The notes beneath the pieces are model-generated. The model did no database searches. It had not been told where the DNA came from and worked only from the letters and a program-made list of their open reading frames with translations. This document shows, one piece after another, positions 57,101 to 64,000 of a stretch of 64,000 nt of DNA; position 1 is the stretch's first letter; each line of letters begins with the position of its first letter. The position numbers and the translations under genes are program-made. The stretch is from Delphinus delphis (Eukaryota; Chordata; Mammalia; Artiodactyla; Delphinidae): contig NC_082689.1 in NCBI RefSeq assembly GCF_949987515.2, positions 62,453,246 through 62,517,245 of the forward strand, read 5' to 3'.

Positions 57101-57330
57101 CTGTACAAAGACAACGAAAGTTCTCGCATGTTTTGGGGCACACATCAGAAAATAATTCAAAGACAACTCTTCCAGCTAAAAAAGAAGGCAGTTGGTTTAA
57201 ATTTCTTTACTAACTTAAAATATTAAGTACTTATATATAAATGTTAAATAGGGACATTAATTTCCTTACCAGGTTGATTATTAATGGCGATGTCAAAAAA
57301 ACATCGAGGACGCTGAACCTTTATTCCCAT
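26030..57330 (-). CDS. PPIG: PPIG, nuclear SR-cyclophilin (peptidyl-prolyl cis-trans isomerase G), complete coding region
   Basis: Twelve exons join in frame: 57330-57270, 57175-57101, 56466-56359, 55551-55507, 54627-54540, 50227-50198, 50106-49967, 31602-31389, 30600-30439, 29039-28952, 27461-27325 and 27137-26030. They give 2256 nt, or 751 residues (human about 754). Residues ~11-176 are a cyclophilin domain. Catalytic and pocket residues by cyclophilin A correspondence are Arg67, Phe72, Met73, Gln75, Ala113, Asn114, Gln123, Phe125 and His138. The usual Trp is His133. Next come a KRHK-flanked Ser/Asp acidic tract (~192-215), basic Lys/Arg clusters and a long RS/RE/KE-rich tail ending [15 protein letters not shown] is a nuclear-speckle isomerase that associates with the RNA polymerase II C-terminal domain and splicing factors (established knowledge). 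The ATG at 57330 starts [15 protein letters not shown], the family's normal start. No frameshift or stop is seen. Confidence 0.96.
27325..27461 (-). CDS. PPIG: PPIG coding exon 11
   Basis: 137 nt after the acceptor TTTTTTTAAAG. It reads [20 protein letters not shown] then [20 protein letters not shown] and WIKGD. The donor is GATAA|GTAAGA. It encodes a canonical SRSRSRDR segment and the PPHWRQE motif seen in SR-cyclophilins. Confidence 0.92.
27462..28951. other. PPIG: PPIG intron, no feature
   Basis: Intron between the exons at 27461 and 28952. Purine-rich on the + strand at 28350-28700. No repeat was named. Confidence 0.5.
28952..29039 (-). CDS. PPIG: PPIG coding exon 10
   Basis: 88 nt. 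The acceptor is CTCTGCTTCCTTCTAG and the donor is CCAAGG|GTAGGT. It encodes [20 protein letters not shown] then [10 protein letters not shown], ending in phase 0. Confidence 0.9.
29149..29345 (+). mobile_element. MER5A-like hAT-Charlie DNA transposon
   Basis: Ends CAGTGGTTCTCAACC and TGTTGAGAAACACTG are inverted repeats. The 8-bp flanks TATATAAT are identical (29141-29148 and 29346-29353), the size expected for hAT elements. Confidence 0.8.
29354..30438. other. PPIG: PPIG intron, no feature
   Basis: AT-rich intron. No repeat or exon is recognised. Confidence 0.5.
30439..30600 (-). CDS. PPIG: PPIG coding exon 9
   Basis: 162 nt after the acceptor CTTTTAAAG. It reads [20 protein letters not shown], then [20 protein letters not shown], then [14 protein letters not shown]. 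The donor is GAGTG|GTATGT. The last codons form a (GA)n stretch, and the FLMRKSPP core is the conserved central motif of large cyclophilins. Confidence 0.93.
30601..31388. other. PPIG: PPIG intron, no feature
   Basis: AT-rich intron between two exons. Nothing is recognised. Confidence 0.5.
31389..31602 (-). CDS. PPIG: PPIG coding exon 8 (serine tract and basic linker)
   Basis: 214 nt after the acceptor TTTATTAAAG. It reads [10 protein letters not shown], then an uninterrupted run of Ser turning into [10 protein letters not shown] repeats, then [20 protein letters not shown] and more Lys/Arg. The donor is AAAAG|GTCTTA, which is weaker than consensus. The acidic Ser/Asp block followed by a basic block is the conserved linker between the isomerase and RS regions. 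Confidence 0.93.
31550..31575 (-). repeat. PPIG: coding trinucleotide repeat (Ser)
   Basis: An uninterrupted AGG run on + (TCC on the coding strand) makes most of the serine tract in PPIG exon 8. Confidence 0.85.
31603..32379. other. PPIG: PPIG large intron, no feature
   Basis: Start of the 18.4-kb intron on the genome map. No repeat was named. Confidence 0.45.
32380..33375 (+). mobile_element. L1 3' end
   Basis: ORF2 tail: AAATGGGCAGAGAACCTGAA, CATGAAAAGATGCTCAACAT and TCACTAATCATCAGAGAAAT. Then GGAATATTACTTAGCCATAA and the 3' UTR (TAAGTCAGACAGAAAAAGGC). 5'-truncated and non-coding. An alternating CG/CA tract (32862-32896) lies inside. Confidence 0.8.
32862..32896 (+). repeat. alternating CG/CA dinucleotide tract
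   Basis: Alternating purine-pyrimidine run (GCGCGCGCACGCACACGCAC...) of about 35 bp, replacing the (CA/TA) tract usual in L1 at this point. Confidence 0.9.
34060..34325 (+). mobile_element. old L1 3' tail
   Basis: ACTTTTGTACATGTTAGTAT and TTTTCCATAATTAAAAAA resemble the final 3' UTR of old L1M elements. The left border is uncertain. Confidence 0.45.
34478..34769 (-). mobile_element. CHR SINE, long form, diverged
   Basis: ATTTACTTATTTATGACTGC to CATCACCAGGGAAGTCCC. Several indels against the long form. Confidence 0.82.
34770..35541. other. PPIG: PPIG intron, no feature
   Basis: Single-copy-looking intron between a SINE and the large L1. Nothing is recognised. Confidence 0.45.
35626..36550 (+). 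pseudogene. L1 ORF1 remnant
   Basis: ATG at 35626 begins [21 protein letters not shown] frameshift follows shortly after, and from 35690 another frame gives a coiled coil with heptads ([13 protein letters not shown] twice) and the RNA-binding part up to [11 protein letters not shown], where a TGA (36188-36190) interrupts. The expected end (LKELL, TAA) is at 36550. It is normally an RNA-binding trimer; this copy cannot make it. Confidence 0.88.
36609..40630 (+). pseudogene. L1 ORF2 remnant (endonuclease and reverse transcriptase)
   Basis: From [20 protein letters not shown], the apurinic endonuclease start, through [10 protein letters not shown] and VGDFN. It is broken near 37105, at 38365-38370 and near 38590-38810 and 39100. 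Reverse-transcriptase segments include [26 protein letters not shown] and GTRQGCPLS. The catalytic motif reads FAGD (38682-38693) in place of FADD. The C-terminal region spans 39163-39885, and a SINE then splits the last part. Non-functional. Confidence 0.92.
40080..40294 (+). mobile_element. CHR SINE, short form, inside L1
   Basis: GGCTTCCCTGGTGCACAGTC head (small deletion in the A-box region) and an A21-type tail. An exact 12-bp duplication AACTAAAAATAG lies at 40068-40079 and 40295-40306. It is younger than the L1. Confidence 0.94.
40878..41720 (+). mobile_element. second L1 fragment (ORF2 N-terminal region) with A20 tail
   Basis: It starts GACCCACTTCAGACCCAGGG and is collinear with 36731-37537 of the upstream L1 (endonuclease half of ORF2). 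It stops in mid-ORF at AATCTAATTTTACCC and goes straight into 20 A (41701-41720). It carries its own stops and lacks any L1 3' UTR. Confidence 0.9.
41922..42122 (+). mobile_element. CHR SINE, short form
   Basis: Head GGGCTTCCCTGGTGGCGCAG, short A-tail. Flanks GAAAGGAAAATA and AAAAAGGAAAATA are the duplication (right copy about 42140-42152). Confidence 0.9.
42153..42801. other. PPIG: PPIG intron, no feature
   Basis: AT-rich intron. Nothing is recognised. Confidence 0.45.
42815..42947 (-). mobile_element. CHR-2-like SINE
   Basis: T-tail, GGCCCTGCTGCGTGGCATGT, ending CCGCCAGGGAAGTCCC, with B box GGTTCGATCCC on -. An exact duplication CATATGCATTTCT lies at 42802-42814 and 42948-42960. Confidence 0.9.
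43103..43317 (+). mobile_element. CHR SINE, short form, long A-tail
   Basis: Head GGGCTTCCCTGGTGGCGCAG, A-tail of about 22 nt. An exact 14-bp duplication AAATAGCAACAGAG lies at 43089-43102 and 43318-43331. Probably one of the youngest insertions here. Confidence 0.94.
43592..43718 (-). mobile_element. CHR-2-like SINE
   Basis: Ends CCACCAGGGAACTCCC. Body CAGTTCCCCAACCAGGGAAT. Duplication GTATGTGTAAATTTTT (from 43577) and GTATGTGTAATTTTT (from 43719). Confidence 0.85.
44460..46110 (+). mobile_element. old L1M or HAL1-type remnant
   Basis: ACAATGATACAATAACTGAA, AATCCCAGGAGAAAAATTTG and GAACAACAGACTTCTCACTT, then CAACCCAGAATTCTACATCT, follow the ORF1-side region of old L1 or HAL1. Then ATTCTATTTCTAGGAATTTA. 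It is diverged, with no open frame. Confidence 0.55.
46111..48753. other. PPIG: PPIG large intron, no feature
   Basis: Intron without clear repeats. A short GAT/GAT run at 47556-47571 and poly(A) at 47488-47500 are the only structures. The small open frames here have no support. Confidence 0.4.
48754..48836 (+). mobile_element. CHR-2-like SINE, truncated
   Basis: GGGAATTCCCTGGAGGTCCA with GGCACTTTCACTGCTGTGGG and B-box-like GGTTCAATCCC. It lacks the 3' end. Confidence 0.82.
49139..49348 (-). mobile_element. CHR SINE, short form
   Basis: T17 tail, GCGGTACGCGGGCCTCTCAC, ending CACCAGGCAAGCCC. Flanks AGACAGCTACACTTTT and AGACAACTATACTTTT form an imperfect duplication. Confidence 0.92.
49615..49940 (+). 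mobile_element. CHR SINE, long (CHR-1-like) form, next to a PPIG exon
   Basis: GGGACTTCCCTGGTATCACA head, ending CACAGCCAAATAAATAAATA. Flanks AAATATATACTTGCTTTTA and AAATATATACTTGTTTTTA are its duplication. The right copy reaches the donor region of PPIG exon 7. Confidence 0.92.
49967..50106 (-). CDS. PPIG: PPIG coding exon 7 (end of cyclophilin domain)
   Basis: 140 nt from the acceptor CTCTTTAG to the donor CTAAAG|GTAAAA. It starts [20 protein letters not shown] and ends [14 protein letters not shown]. It carries His138 and the closing strand of the fold. A CHR SINE (49615-49940) ends only about 27 nt beyond its donor. Confidence 0.94.
50198..50227 (-). CDS. PPIG: PPIG coding exon 6, 30-nt exon
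   Basis: This very short exon encodes (I)TTKPTPHLD(G), residues 126-136. The acceptor is GACTTCCTAAAG and the donor is GATGG|GTAAAG. Both split codons join correctly to their neighbours, and skipping it would remove exactly ten codons. It includes His133, at the position of Trp121 in cyclophilin A. Confidence 0.88.
50228..51585. other. PPIG: PPIG intron
   Basis: AT-rich. 50490-50640 (CTATCCATCCATGTTTCCTG, ACCATTTCACCAGTTTATGG) may be a diverged antisense L1 piece. Otherwise nothing is seen. Confidence 0.4.
51586..52260 (+). mobile_element. L1 3' end
   Basis: TAATGCTGGTGGGAATGTGA, GAACTACCATATGATCCAGA and CAATAGCCAAAAAGTGAAAA, then GAAATAAGTTAGACACAAAA, are the ORF2 tail and 3' UTR. 5'-truncated. 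Confidence 0.8.
52440..53370 (+). mobile_element. older L1 3' fragments
   Basis: GATAACACTCAGTGTTGCTG, ACAATGTTCACTGTAGCAGT and ACCACAGTACATTCAAACAA, then GGCTGAATAAACTGCAGTAT, look like two overlapping old L1M 3' pieces. Confidence 0.55.
53371..54539. other. PPIG: PPIG intron, no feature
   Basis: AT-rich intron up to the donor of exon 5. Nothing is recognised. Confidence 0.45.
54540..54627 (-). CDS. PPIG: PPIG coding exon 5 (pocket Ala-Asn and Gln-Phe)
   Basis: 88 nt after the acceptor CTTCTCTATAG. It reads [20 protein letters not shown] then KDTNGSQFF and ends within the codon for Ile126 at TTCAT|GTAAGA. It holds Ala113, Asn114, Gln123 and Phe125 of the proline-binding site. Confidence 0.93.
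54628..55506. other. PPIG: PPIG intron, no feature
   Basis: AT-rich intron between exons 4 and 5. Nothing is recognised. Confidence 0.5.
55507..55551 (-). CDS. PPIG: PPIG coding exon 4 (45 nt)
   Basis: A short exon encoding [15 protein letters not shown]. The acceptor is CATTCTTAG and the donor is GAAG|GTAAAA. Phase is 1 to 1, matching both neighbours. Confidence 0.92.
55552..56081. other. PPIG: PPIG intron, no feature
   Basis: Intron between exons 3 and 4 up to a SINE. Nothing is recognised. Confidence 0.5.
56094..56213 (-). mobile_element. CHR-2-like SINE
   Basis: T-tail, GGCCACGCCAGGCAGCTTGC, ending CCACCAGGGAATTCCC. Duplication AGTACTTCTAATT on both sides (about 56081-56093 and 56214-56226). 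Confidence 0.88.
56359..56466 (-). CDS. PPIG: PPIG coding exon 3 (catalytic Arg)
   Basis: 108 nt between the acceptor CTTCCTTGTAG and the donor GAAG|GTAAGA. It reads [20 protein letters not shown] then [16 protein letters not shown]. It contains Arg67, Phe72, Met73 and Gln75, the cyclophilin catalytic and proline-pocket residues, and the [10 protein letters not shown] loop of large nuclear cyclophilins. Confidence 0.94.
56595..56770 (+). mobile_element. L1 3' tail
   Basis: GTGATAATCACTTTATGATG, TGCTGTACACCTTAAACTTA and TATGTCAATTACATCAATAA match the L1M 3' UTR end. Confidence 0.65.
57101..57175 (-). CDS. PPIG: PPIG coding exon 2
   Basis: 75 nt, phase 1 to phase 1. It encodes [20 protein letters not shown] and on to CLCTG, the first beta-strands and helix of the cyclophilin fold. 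The acceptor is TTTAG and the donor is ACAG|GTTTGT. Confidence 0.93.
57270..57330 (-). CDS. PPIG: PPIG coding exon 1 (start codon)
   Basis: The exon probably begins at 57347 after the acceptor TTTACTCATAG, leaving 17 nt of 5' UTR before the ATG at 57330-57328. The context GCCATGG is a strong Kozak match. The donor is CCTG|GTAAGG. It encodes residues 1-20 plus the first base of Ala21. Confidence 0.93.
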
Positions 57331-57670
57331 GGCTTCAGTACTTCAATCTATGAGTAAAATACAGTTTCAGGCAAACAGACGAAAACAGCAAAGATTTTTC
57401 ATACATTTCTGAAAACAAAACAAAACTGTGGAGCATAAATGAAAAATGTAGTCTGAATTTATTTTATTATTTATTTCCATGACATAAATCACATGAATTA
57501 TTCTTTTCTTTGAGAGATTAGATTGCATCTTGTGAGGCAATCAGAAAAGACATTATAGGTCTAGCCATTATATAACACAATTTCTATTTTAACAACCAAA
57601 TATAGATTGCCACCTCAAACAGAAAATTGTATTAAGTCTGTATGATTAGTGAACTAAGCAGGCAGATTAC

Positions 57671-57718
57671 CTTTAAATAGAGAAAAATCAAGGACAAGCT
57701 GATCCAATCTTTTTGCGC
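57671..57718 (-). other. PPIG: PPIG 5'-UTR exon
   Basis: On the - strand an acceptor GTTTTCTAG precedes 48 nt (GCGCAAAAAGATTGG...) and a donor TTTAAAG|GTAATC. It lies 323 nt upstream of the first coding exon and has no ATG. It is inferred to be a non-coding leader exon spliced to 57347. Confidence 0.6.
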
Positions 57719-58025
57719 CTAGAAAACAAAATAAATTTTGATTAAAATGGTGGACTTTTTAAAAGAAAAACATTCAAATTCCCCAAAAATGCCAAAAATA
57801 ATTCCCCAAGGAAGAAAGAAAGTGGGATACTTTAGTAATAGTAACATATGGTAGATTTACATTCTGAGTAAAAATATATTACATTTTACATATAAAGCTA
57901 TTTTTTGATCAGAAACAATAGCCTTTACTGATACACTAGTGTAGACACAAAAAATATCAGTAAGTGAGATACTCTATGTAAGTTTTATCTACATAACAGA
58001 TGGCTATTAGTTAAGACATTCTTTT

Positions 58026-58230
58026 TTTTTTTTTTTTGCGGTACATGGGCCTCTCACTGTTGTGGCTTCTCCCGTTGCGGAGCACAGGCTCCGGACGCGC
58101 AGGCTCAGTGGCCATGGCTCACAGGCCCAGTCGCTCTGCGGCATGTGGGATCTTCCCGGACCAGGGCACAAACCCGTGTCCCCTGCATCGGCAGGCGTAC
58201 TCTCAATCACTGCGCCACCAGGGAAGCCCC
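58026..58230 (-). mobile_element. CHR SINE, short form
   Basis: T-tail, GCGGTACATGGGCCTCTCAC, ending CACCAGGGAAGCCCC. Duplication AAGACATTCTTTT at about 58014-58026 and 58231-58243. Confidence 0.93.
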
Positions 58231-58469
58231 AAGACATTCTTTTGATAGGCGTTTATTTTAAGGACTTAGAATGTTTGAATTGTAATACTTGGTGGAGAAT
58301 GACAGGGTAAGGTGAAAAGCAGAAGAAACAAAATAGCATCCAAAATGGTGCACTATAAAAATAACTGTTTCATCTGTTTAGAACAGAGACTAACTGAAAT
58401 GTTTATGCGTTTCTGAAAATTATAGTATCTAGGCTGGTAGCTCAGTAAGCAGTGAATGATATTTTAAAT

Positions 58470-58770
58470 CCAGTGAAATTTTTATTGAGACAATTTTAGA
58501 TTCAGTTATAGGAAATAATACATAGATACATGTTTCCCCAATGGTAACATTTTACAAAACTATATAATAGCACAACTGTGTATAATAGCACAACTGTAGC
58601 ATAAAAGCATAACAATGCTTATACACTTCACATTTCCCCAGTTCTACCTGTACTCATATGTGTGTGTATTTATTTAGTTCTACACAATTTTATCACACAT
58701 ATAGGTTCATATAACTACCACCATTCCTATCAATTTTACACATACCACAAACCACAAGTCAGAATACTCA
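58470..58770 (-). mobile_element. old L1 fragment (antisense)
   Basis: TTTTATTGAGACAATTTTAG, CCCCAATGGTAACATTTTAC and AAAACTATATAATAGCACAA match the antisense 3' region of old L1s. Confidence 0.6.
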
Positions 58771-59447
58771 ACAATAAAAGCATGGAAGACTTTGCCCAAA
58801 TTACCAACAATTTGAAAAATACAAATTCTATGTATTTATTCTTTATTGCATGGAATGGGGGGGAAATACCATTTTCTCACAACTTCCTCCATTTTTTATT
58901 TCTAAAAGATACAATATATATAATAAAAATTTGTTTCTCATGAAATAAAGCAAAAAAGATGCCTTTCAATCCTCCAGGAGACTACAGACATAGACTTCCT
59001 GAAAACAATAAAACAAAACAAAACTTAGTAATTTTAAAATCTTGCCAAGTTTGCTGCATTAAGTTTTTTTGTATAGAATTTCAACTCATGCACATTTGAA
59101 GTTGAGAATACACTGAATCCATAAATCTGAGGAAACTATCCTATCTTAAAGAGAAATATTAAATTACTACTTAGTACCTGATTATCTTTTATCTTCTAAA
59201 TAACTTTTACAGGCCTTCTTAAATTCTCTACTTTTGAGGGTAGAAGAAGAGAAGAGGAAGTTTAGTGATTTATTTATTTTCCTCCAAAAAAAACCTTCTA
59301 AAGTTATTTGTTTAGCCACATATCTCAGGTAGAGATTTTTATTCTTACAAAATAAGTATAGTATAGATAGCACTGCCCAAAACATATTGAATTGTTTACA
59401 GTTATAGTTGATTTCCTATTTACTATGTTCTTGAAAACAAACTCCAA
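58771..59447. other. PPIG: PPIG 5' intron, no feature
   Basis: AT-rich. Nothing is recognised. Confidence 0.45.
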
Positions 59448-59875
59448 ATGTGTGACACACACACACATACACAGAGGGAGTATTATTCAGTCACAAAAAA
59501 GAAAAATATCCTCCCACTTGTGACAACATGGATGGGCCTTGGGGGCATTATGTTAAGTGAAATAAGTCAGACAGAGAAAGACAAATACTGTACAATCTCA
59601 CTTACACATGGAATCTTAAAAAAAATCCAAAACCTGAACATATAAAGTACTGAGAATGTAATGTACAGCATGGCTAGTAATATCGTGCTGCATATTTGAA
59701 AGTTGCTAAATAGACAATCTTCTCATCACAAGAAAAAAAATTTTGTAAGTATGTGAGGTGATGAATGTTAACTAGACTTACTGTGACCATTTTGCAATGT
59801 ATACATTTAATAAGTGAGCATGCTGTACATCTGAAACAAATATAAAGTTATATGTCAATTACATCTTAAAAAAAA
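59448..59875 (+). mobile_element. L1 3' end
   Basis: (CA)n then AGTATTATTCAGTCACAAAA, GAAATAAGTCAGACAGAGAA and TGCTGTACATCTGAAACAAA, with an A-tail at 59868-59877. 5'-truncated L1 3' UTR. Confidence 0.78.
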
Positions 59876-59879
59876 AAGG

Positions 59880-60491
59880 ATTTACACCAAAATATTAACA
59901 TTGATAATACCTGAGCCATGAATTTAAGGGTAATATTTATGTATTTCTGTTTTCCAAATTTTCTTCAACAAACAGGTACTAATTTTATAAGCAGGAAAAG
60001 TATTTTTAAAGAAATACTAATGAGATAATTTTCTGCCTATTAAAATAGCAAAGATATTTTAAAAGAATAATTCCCAATACAGTAAGCAACTCCTCTGGAA
60101 ACATATGTAAACCTCTTAAGTTTTTATACCTTAAACTGGTTTATACCTTAAAAAATCCAATTGCTAGGAATCTACTGTAAGGAACTATCTTAAATTTAGA
60201 AAGCCTTCATGTATAAAGTTGGCCATCTTAGTGCTCCTTTCAGTAATATACTATCACAAGTAATCTATTCAATATTATGACAAATGGTTACATTATGGTC
60301 TCTAGTTGAACAAAATATCATAGTTATGGAAGCAATGCTTACAAAGATTAATAATTTGGAAAATGCTCATAATTTGTTAAAAATAATCAAGATAAAAAAC
60401 AGTATATGCAATATTATTATAATAATAATTATAAACTACTCCTAACCCTGAAATTCAAAGATTTACAAAAAGAAAAAAAAAATTGAAAGGA
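59880..60491. other. PPIG: PPIG 5' intron, no feature
   Basis: AT-rich. Nothing is recognised. Confidence 0.45.
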
Positions 60492-60803
60492 GGACTTCCC
60501 TGGCGGCACAGTAGTTCAGAATCCGCCTGCCAATTCAGGGGACATGGGTTCGAGCTCTGGTCCGGGAAGATCCCACATGCTGTGGAACAACTAAGCCCGT
60601 GAACCACAACTCCTGAGCCTAAGCTCTAGAGGCCATGAGCCACAACTACTGAAGCCCGCGCACCCAGAGCCTGTGCTCCGCAACAAGAGAAGCCACCACA
60701 ATGAGAAGCCTGCGCAGCACATCAAAGGGTAGCCCCCACTCGCTGCAACTAGAGAAAAGCCCGTGCACAGCAAGGAAGATCCAACGCAGCCAAAAAAAAA
60801 AAG
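60492..60803 (+). mobile_element. CHR SINE, long (CHR-1-like) form
   Basis: AGGACTTCCCTGGCGGCACA head, B box GGGTTCGAGC, ending CAACGCAGCCAAAAAAAA. Flanks ATTGAAAGGA on both sides. Confidence 0.92.
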
Positions 60804-62283
60804 GAAGATTGAAAGGAAATAATCACTACGGTGTTTGGTTTTAAGACTAGAGAGTGTTTTTGCCTCACTGTACTTCTTTCTACTTTCTTTAACAAACATA
60901 ACTGCTGCTAATAATAAAAAATTCATAATAGAATAGAAAATGTACATATAATTTTCTAAGATTATAATATACATGTCTGTGTGTGGTTATAATATATATT
61001 TATGTTATACCATGTGGGGATACTGTACTTTTCATAGAAATAGATTTAAATGGTTGCTTGAAATAACAAATCAAATATGCCTTACGTTTAAGAAAGATGA
61101 AAGACACCATATTATTATTAAAAGCACTGTACAAATATCTTGAGTATGTAAATGTTCTAATATTAGTAGCTAATGAAGAACAATGGTGACACAAAAGATG
61201 GCTCAATGCTATGTCTCTAACATTACTGAAATCAAATTTTATCTAATCAGAAGCAGGACACAGTATTTCCTCTTTATTATTTCCTGGTATTACAATATCT
61301 AAATTCAAACACAAGACAAATATCTGGTCAATTTTTCTTTCCTTTTTTTTTTCAAGAAAGAGTAAAGAGAAAATACTGAGAGATCAAAAATACAATTCAG
61401 GGAAAAAAGTCAAGCCTATGCAATTTTCAAGTCTATGCAATTTTCAATAAAGTAAGTCATGAATTTCCTAAGGATAGTACATAAAGACAGCTTTCAGAGC
61501 AGTAGTCTGCAGGCGAACTGTTCACTGCAAAGTTGTTTAATCTAAATGAGTTGCAGCTGTTTTATAAAATGCAGATATAAATTTTTCTTTAAAAAAAAAT
61601 CACCATATGTAGCAACATGCCCCACTCCTGTACAGCAATTAGCATAGTGTGCCCCTTTAGATGAGGTATATATGTTCCAGTTCGACCTAGTTTCCACTAT
61701 TGCATGTTAGCCATTACCATTTATCATCTACTTGACCTCTTGCATTCACCTCACCTGCCTGACTCTCTAAGTATTTCATACTTAATATCATCTACTTTAT
61801 TTATAATGAAAATACTTTTAAAGATAATCAGCAAAGTTAATAAGCTCACTGAAAAAAGAGTACACAAAAATGCATGAAATACTGACTTTTAACACTTTTA
61901 TATACATTCTTCCACTTTCTTCTAACCAGATAGAATTACAATATGTTGTTTTAAATGTTTATCAACACTATCAGTCATTTTTGTGTGTCAACAATATATA
62001 ATGTAACAAAATTTCAAAATATTAAATGCCAGGATGTATAAACTTCTGCAACAAATGTATTTCATAAAAATATCAGAGAGATGTAGCAAATTCATAAGTA
62101 AAAAGTTTAATCTTGTAGTTTCATACATAAAATAATTTCCATATTCACCCTAAAGTAACATGAAGGATTGGGGGGGCAGGAGAAGGACACAGGCAACTAA
62201 TTATTAAAATATATAGTAAAGAACATGGTATTTGTAATTAGGCAATAAATAATGCAGTGACTTTATTACTTTCAAAGAATTAC
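60804..62283. other. PPIG: PPIG 5' intron, no feature
   Basis: AT-rich intron. A direct doublet CTATGCAATTTTCAA occurs at about 61416 and 61432. No exon or named repeat. Confidence 0.4.
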
Positions 62284-62327
62284 CTGGAAGTTTCACACAG
62301 TATGAGGGAGTCAGCATAGCATTTGGT
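62284..62327 (-). other. candidate non-coding 5' exon of PPIG
   Basis: On the - strand a good pyrimidine tract and acceptor (CTGTCTCCTTTTTCAAG) precede 44 nt and a donor TTCCAG|GTAATT. No transcript evidence is available from the sequence alone. It could be an alternative leader exon or a chance pair of splice sites. Confidence 0.25.
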
Positions 62328-63088
62328 CTTGAAAAAGGAGACAGTAAATACTTTTAACTATTAAGATGACAAGCGGGTCTTTGACATTTCTGATTCCCTT
62401 GGCTAATTCCTAAGTGTCCTTAAAAATTTAACATAGCCAAAGTACACTCTGGGAATTTCACCCCAACTCTCTAAAGTTCAAATGATTCTCATTTGTTCAA
62501 TTTTATTTTCATTATCATAAACTTGTCTGTAAACTCCTTGAACTCAGATCCTTTATATCTTCAACACCAAGCATAATGTCTGGCCCAGGACTACATTACC
62601 AAAGAGAATGCGAGTTAAGGCATGAGCAGAAGCTGACTCTTACTCAGTACCTTTTCTCCCATATGTACTGCTTCTCACCTGGGGTATCGCTAATACGTAT
62701 CTGTAGTTAGTAAATCTTCTCGGCCTATTCCACAGTTGAAATAGAGCCTGTTTTCTAGATCTGCCTTCTAGGGCTGCATTCTATTAAGTGTCTATTTTCT
62801 TTTCTTTTTCTTTAAACAGAATCCACTATAAGAGAGAACATCTTCAGTACAAAACCAAGAAACAAAGATGGGAAGTTCTCATTTGCTTAAGTTTAATAAA
62901 AAGGTAACAATTTTCATATAAGTCTTCCACCTCTAAGTGCAATCATATTAAGTTTAACTAAAACTATAGCAGATCTTGAAGATTACTTTCAAAGATGGCA
63001 ATCTAACATTCACATTTTACATTCATTCTTTACCCTACCTTAATGTAATTCACAGAGATCAAATGAGAAATAAAAATGGATTGCTTAG

Positions 63089-63294
63089 GGCCTCCCTGGT
63101 GGCGCAGTGGTTGGGAGTCCGCCGGCCGATGCAGGGGGCACGGGTTCGTGACCCGGTCCTGGAAGATCCCACATGCCGCGGAGCGGCTGGGCCCGTGAGC
63201 CATGGCCGCTGAGCCTGCGCGTCCGGAGCCTCTGCTCCGCAATGGGAGAGGCCACAACAGCGAGAGGCCCACGTACAGCAAAAAAAAAAAAAAA
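63089..63294 (+). mobile_element. CHR SINE, short form
   Basis: GGGCCTCCCTGGTGGCGCAG head and A14 tail. Flanks GGATTGCTTA on both sides (63078-63087 and about 63295-63304). Confidence 0.92.
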
Positions 63295-64000
63295 GGATTG
63301 CTTAAAAAACATATAAATACGTTTACGAATGCCAGATTGCTAGCGAATTAAGTACAAACAAGTTAACGTTCTGAGGTGTCAGAAAAAGGCAACTATGATC
63401 TTCTGCACAGTTCCCCTTCCCTTAGTGTCTCTGACAGTCACAAACCTCGGCCCTGGTAAAAACATAATTAACAGTGTATAGGCACTTACTAAATTCTTAA
63501 ATCCTTCAGAAAACTTAAAGAGAAAAGCTGTAATGTTGCCAAGTTCGGTGTTAAATAACTTTTTGCACATACAATCCGAGAGACATAAAAACATAGTACA
63601 ACTATGTTAGTATCAAACTAAAAAGCATATACTAACTGGGAAATCTCTCCTAATATTAATATTTTACCTGCAATTATCTAAACTCTTATAATGATAAATT
63701 TATCCCACTGTCTTCAGAGATAGAATCACACCATACTAGCAATGTTATTCAATCCAGTAACTCCTAAATAAAAAATTACACACTTTTGAAGTTTGAAGGA
63801 AATAGATAATCTGGTCCAATCTTCTGATTTTATACACCGACAACAAGAGGATTAGAGAGCTGAAGTGACTGGCTCAAAGTCACAAGCGGAAAAAAAAGCA
63901 AGAGTTTTCTGGTTAAGACTACAGCTTCACTGTAGAAACTAGCTTATTCACAAATATTCCAGATAATGGCTTACATAATTTTACTTTTCGCCATATGACC
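63295..64000. other. PPIG: PPIG 5' intron, right edge of window
   Basis: AT-rich. 63780-63900 (AGAGAGCTGAAGTGACTGGCTCAAAGTCACA) is MIR-like. There is no CpG island or promoter, so the first PPIG exon must be further right. Confidence 0.45.

Noticed and set aside
57719..64000. PPIG promoter or CpG island
   Set aside because: The only CpG-rich stretches here are SINE bodies. No promoter-like region is visible, so the start site must lie outside the window.

Overview
This is an intron-rich, AT-rich piece of a mammalian nuclear genome, almost certainly from a cetacean and probably a toothed whale. The evidence is at least twenty tRNA-derived SINEs of the CHR type (heads reading GGGCTTCCCTGGTGGCGCAG or close variants). 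Many are a short form of about 190 bp that matches the internally deleted CHR subfamilies of cetaceans. Some have long A-tails and near-perfect target-site duplications (TSDs). No BovB or Bov-tA elements, the hallmark of ruminants, are visible.

Two protein-coding genes face each other tail to tail. On the + strand, five exons (6161-21332) encode the C-terminal ~332 residues of CFAP210 (CCDC173), a coiled-coil protein of the ciliary axoneme. Its stop codon is at 21330-21332 and a poly(A) signal follows at 21417. Its 5' exons lie to the left of the window. On the - strand, twelve coding exons (57330 down to 26030) encode a complete 751-residue PPIG (SR-cyclophilin): a cyclophilin peptidyl-prolyl isomerase domain, an acidic and serine-rich linker, and a long Arg/Ser/Lys-rich tail. 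All exons join in frame with GT/AG borders. A 5'-UTR exon is recognised at 57671-57718 and a weaker candidate at 62284-62327. The promoter and first exon lie to the right of the window. The neighbourhood CFAP210-PPIG agrees with human 2q31.1.

Layout: 1-6160 is an intron of CFAP210 with an old LTR, an L2 and several SINEs. 6161-21332 holds the CFAP210 exons, with introns full of L2, antisense L1 and a MER1B-type transposon. 21333-26029 is a nearly repeat-free convergent interval, interpreted as mostly the long PPIG 3' UTR. 26030-31602 holds the exons for the RS tail and linker. 31603-49966 is an 18.4-kb PPIG intron that collected L1s, including a nearly complete but dead L1 with a second L1 fragment in its tail. 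49967-57718 holds the cyclophilin-domain exons and a 5'-UTR exon. 57719-64000 is 5' intron.

I found no undescribed gene system. The points most worth a second look are the nested L1 pair inside one TSD, a pair of SINEs inserted at the same target, a 30-nt PPIG exon in the cyclophilin core, the His in place of the cyclosporin-contact Trp in PPIG, a coding serine microsatellite, and an LTR-like fragment near 3.4-3.75 kb.
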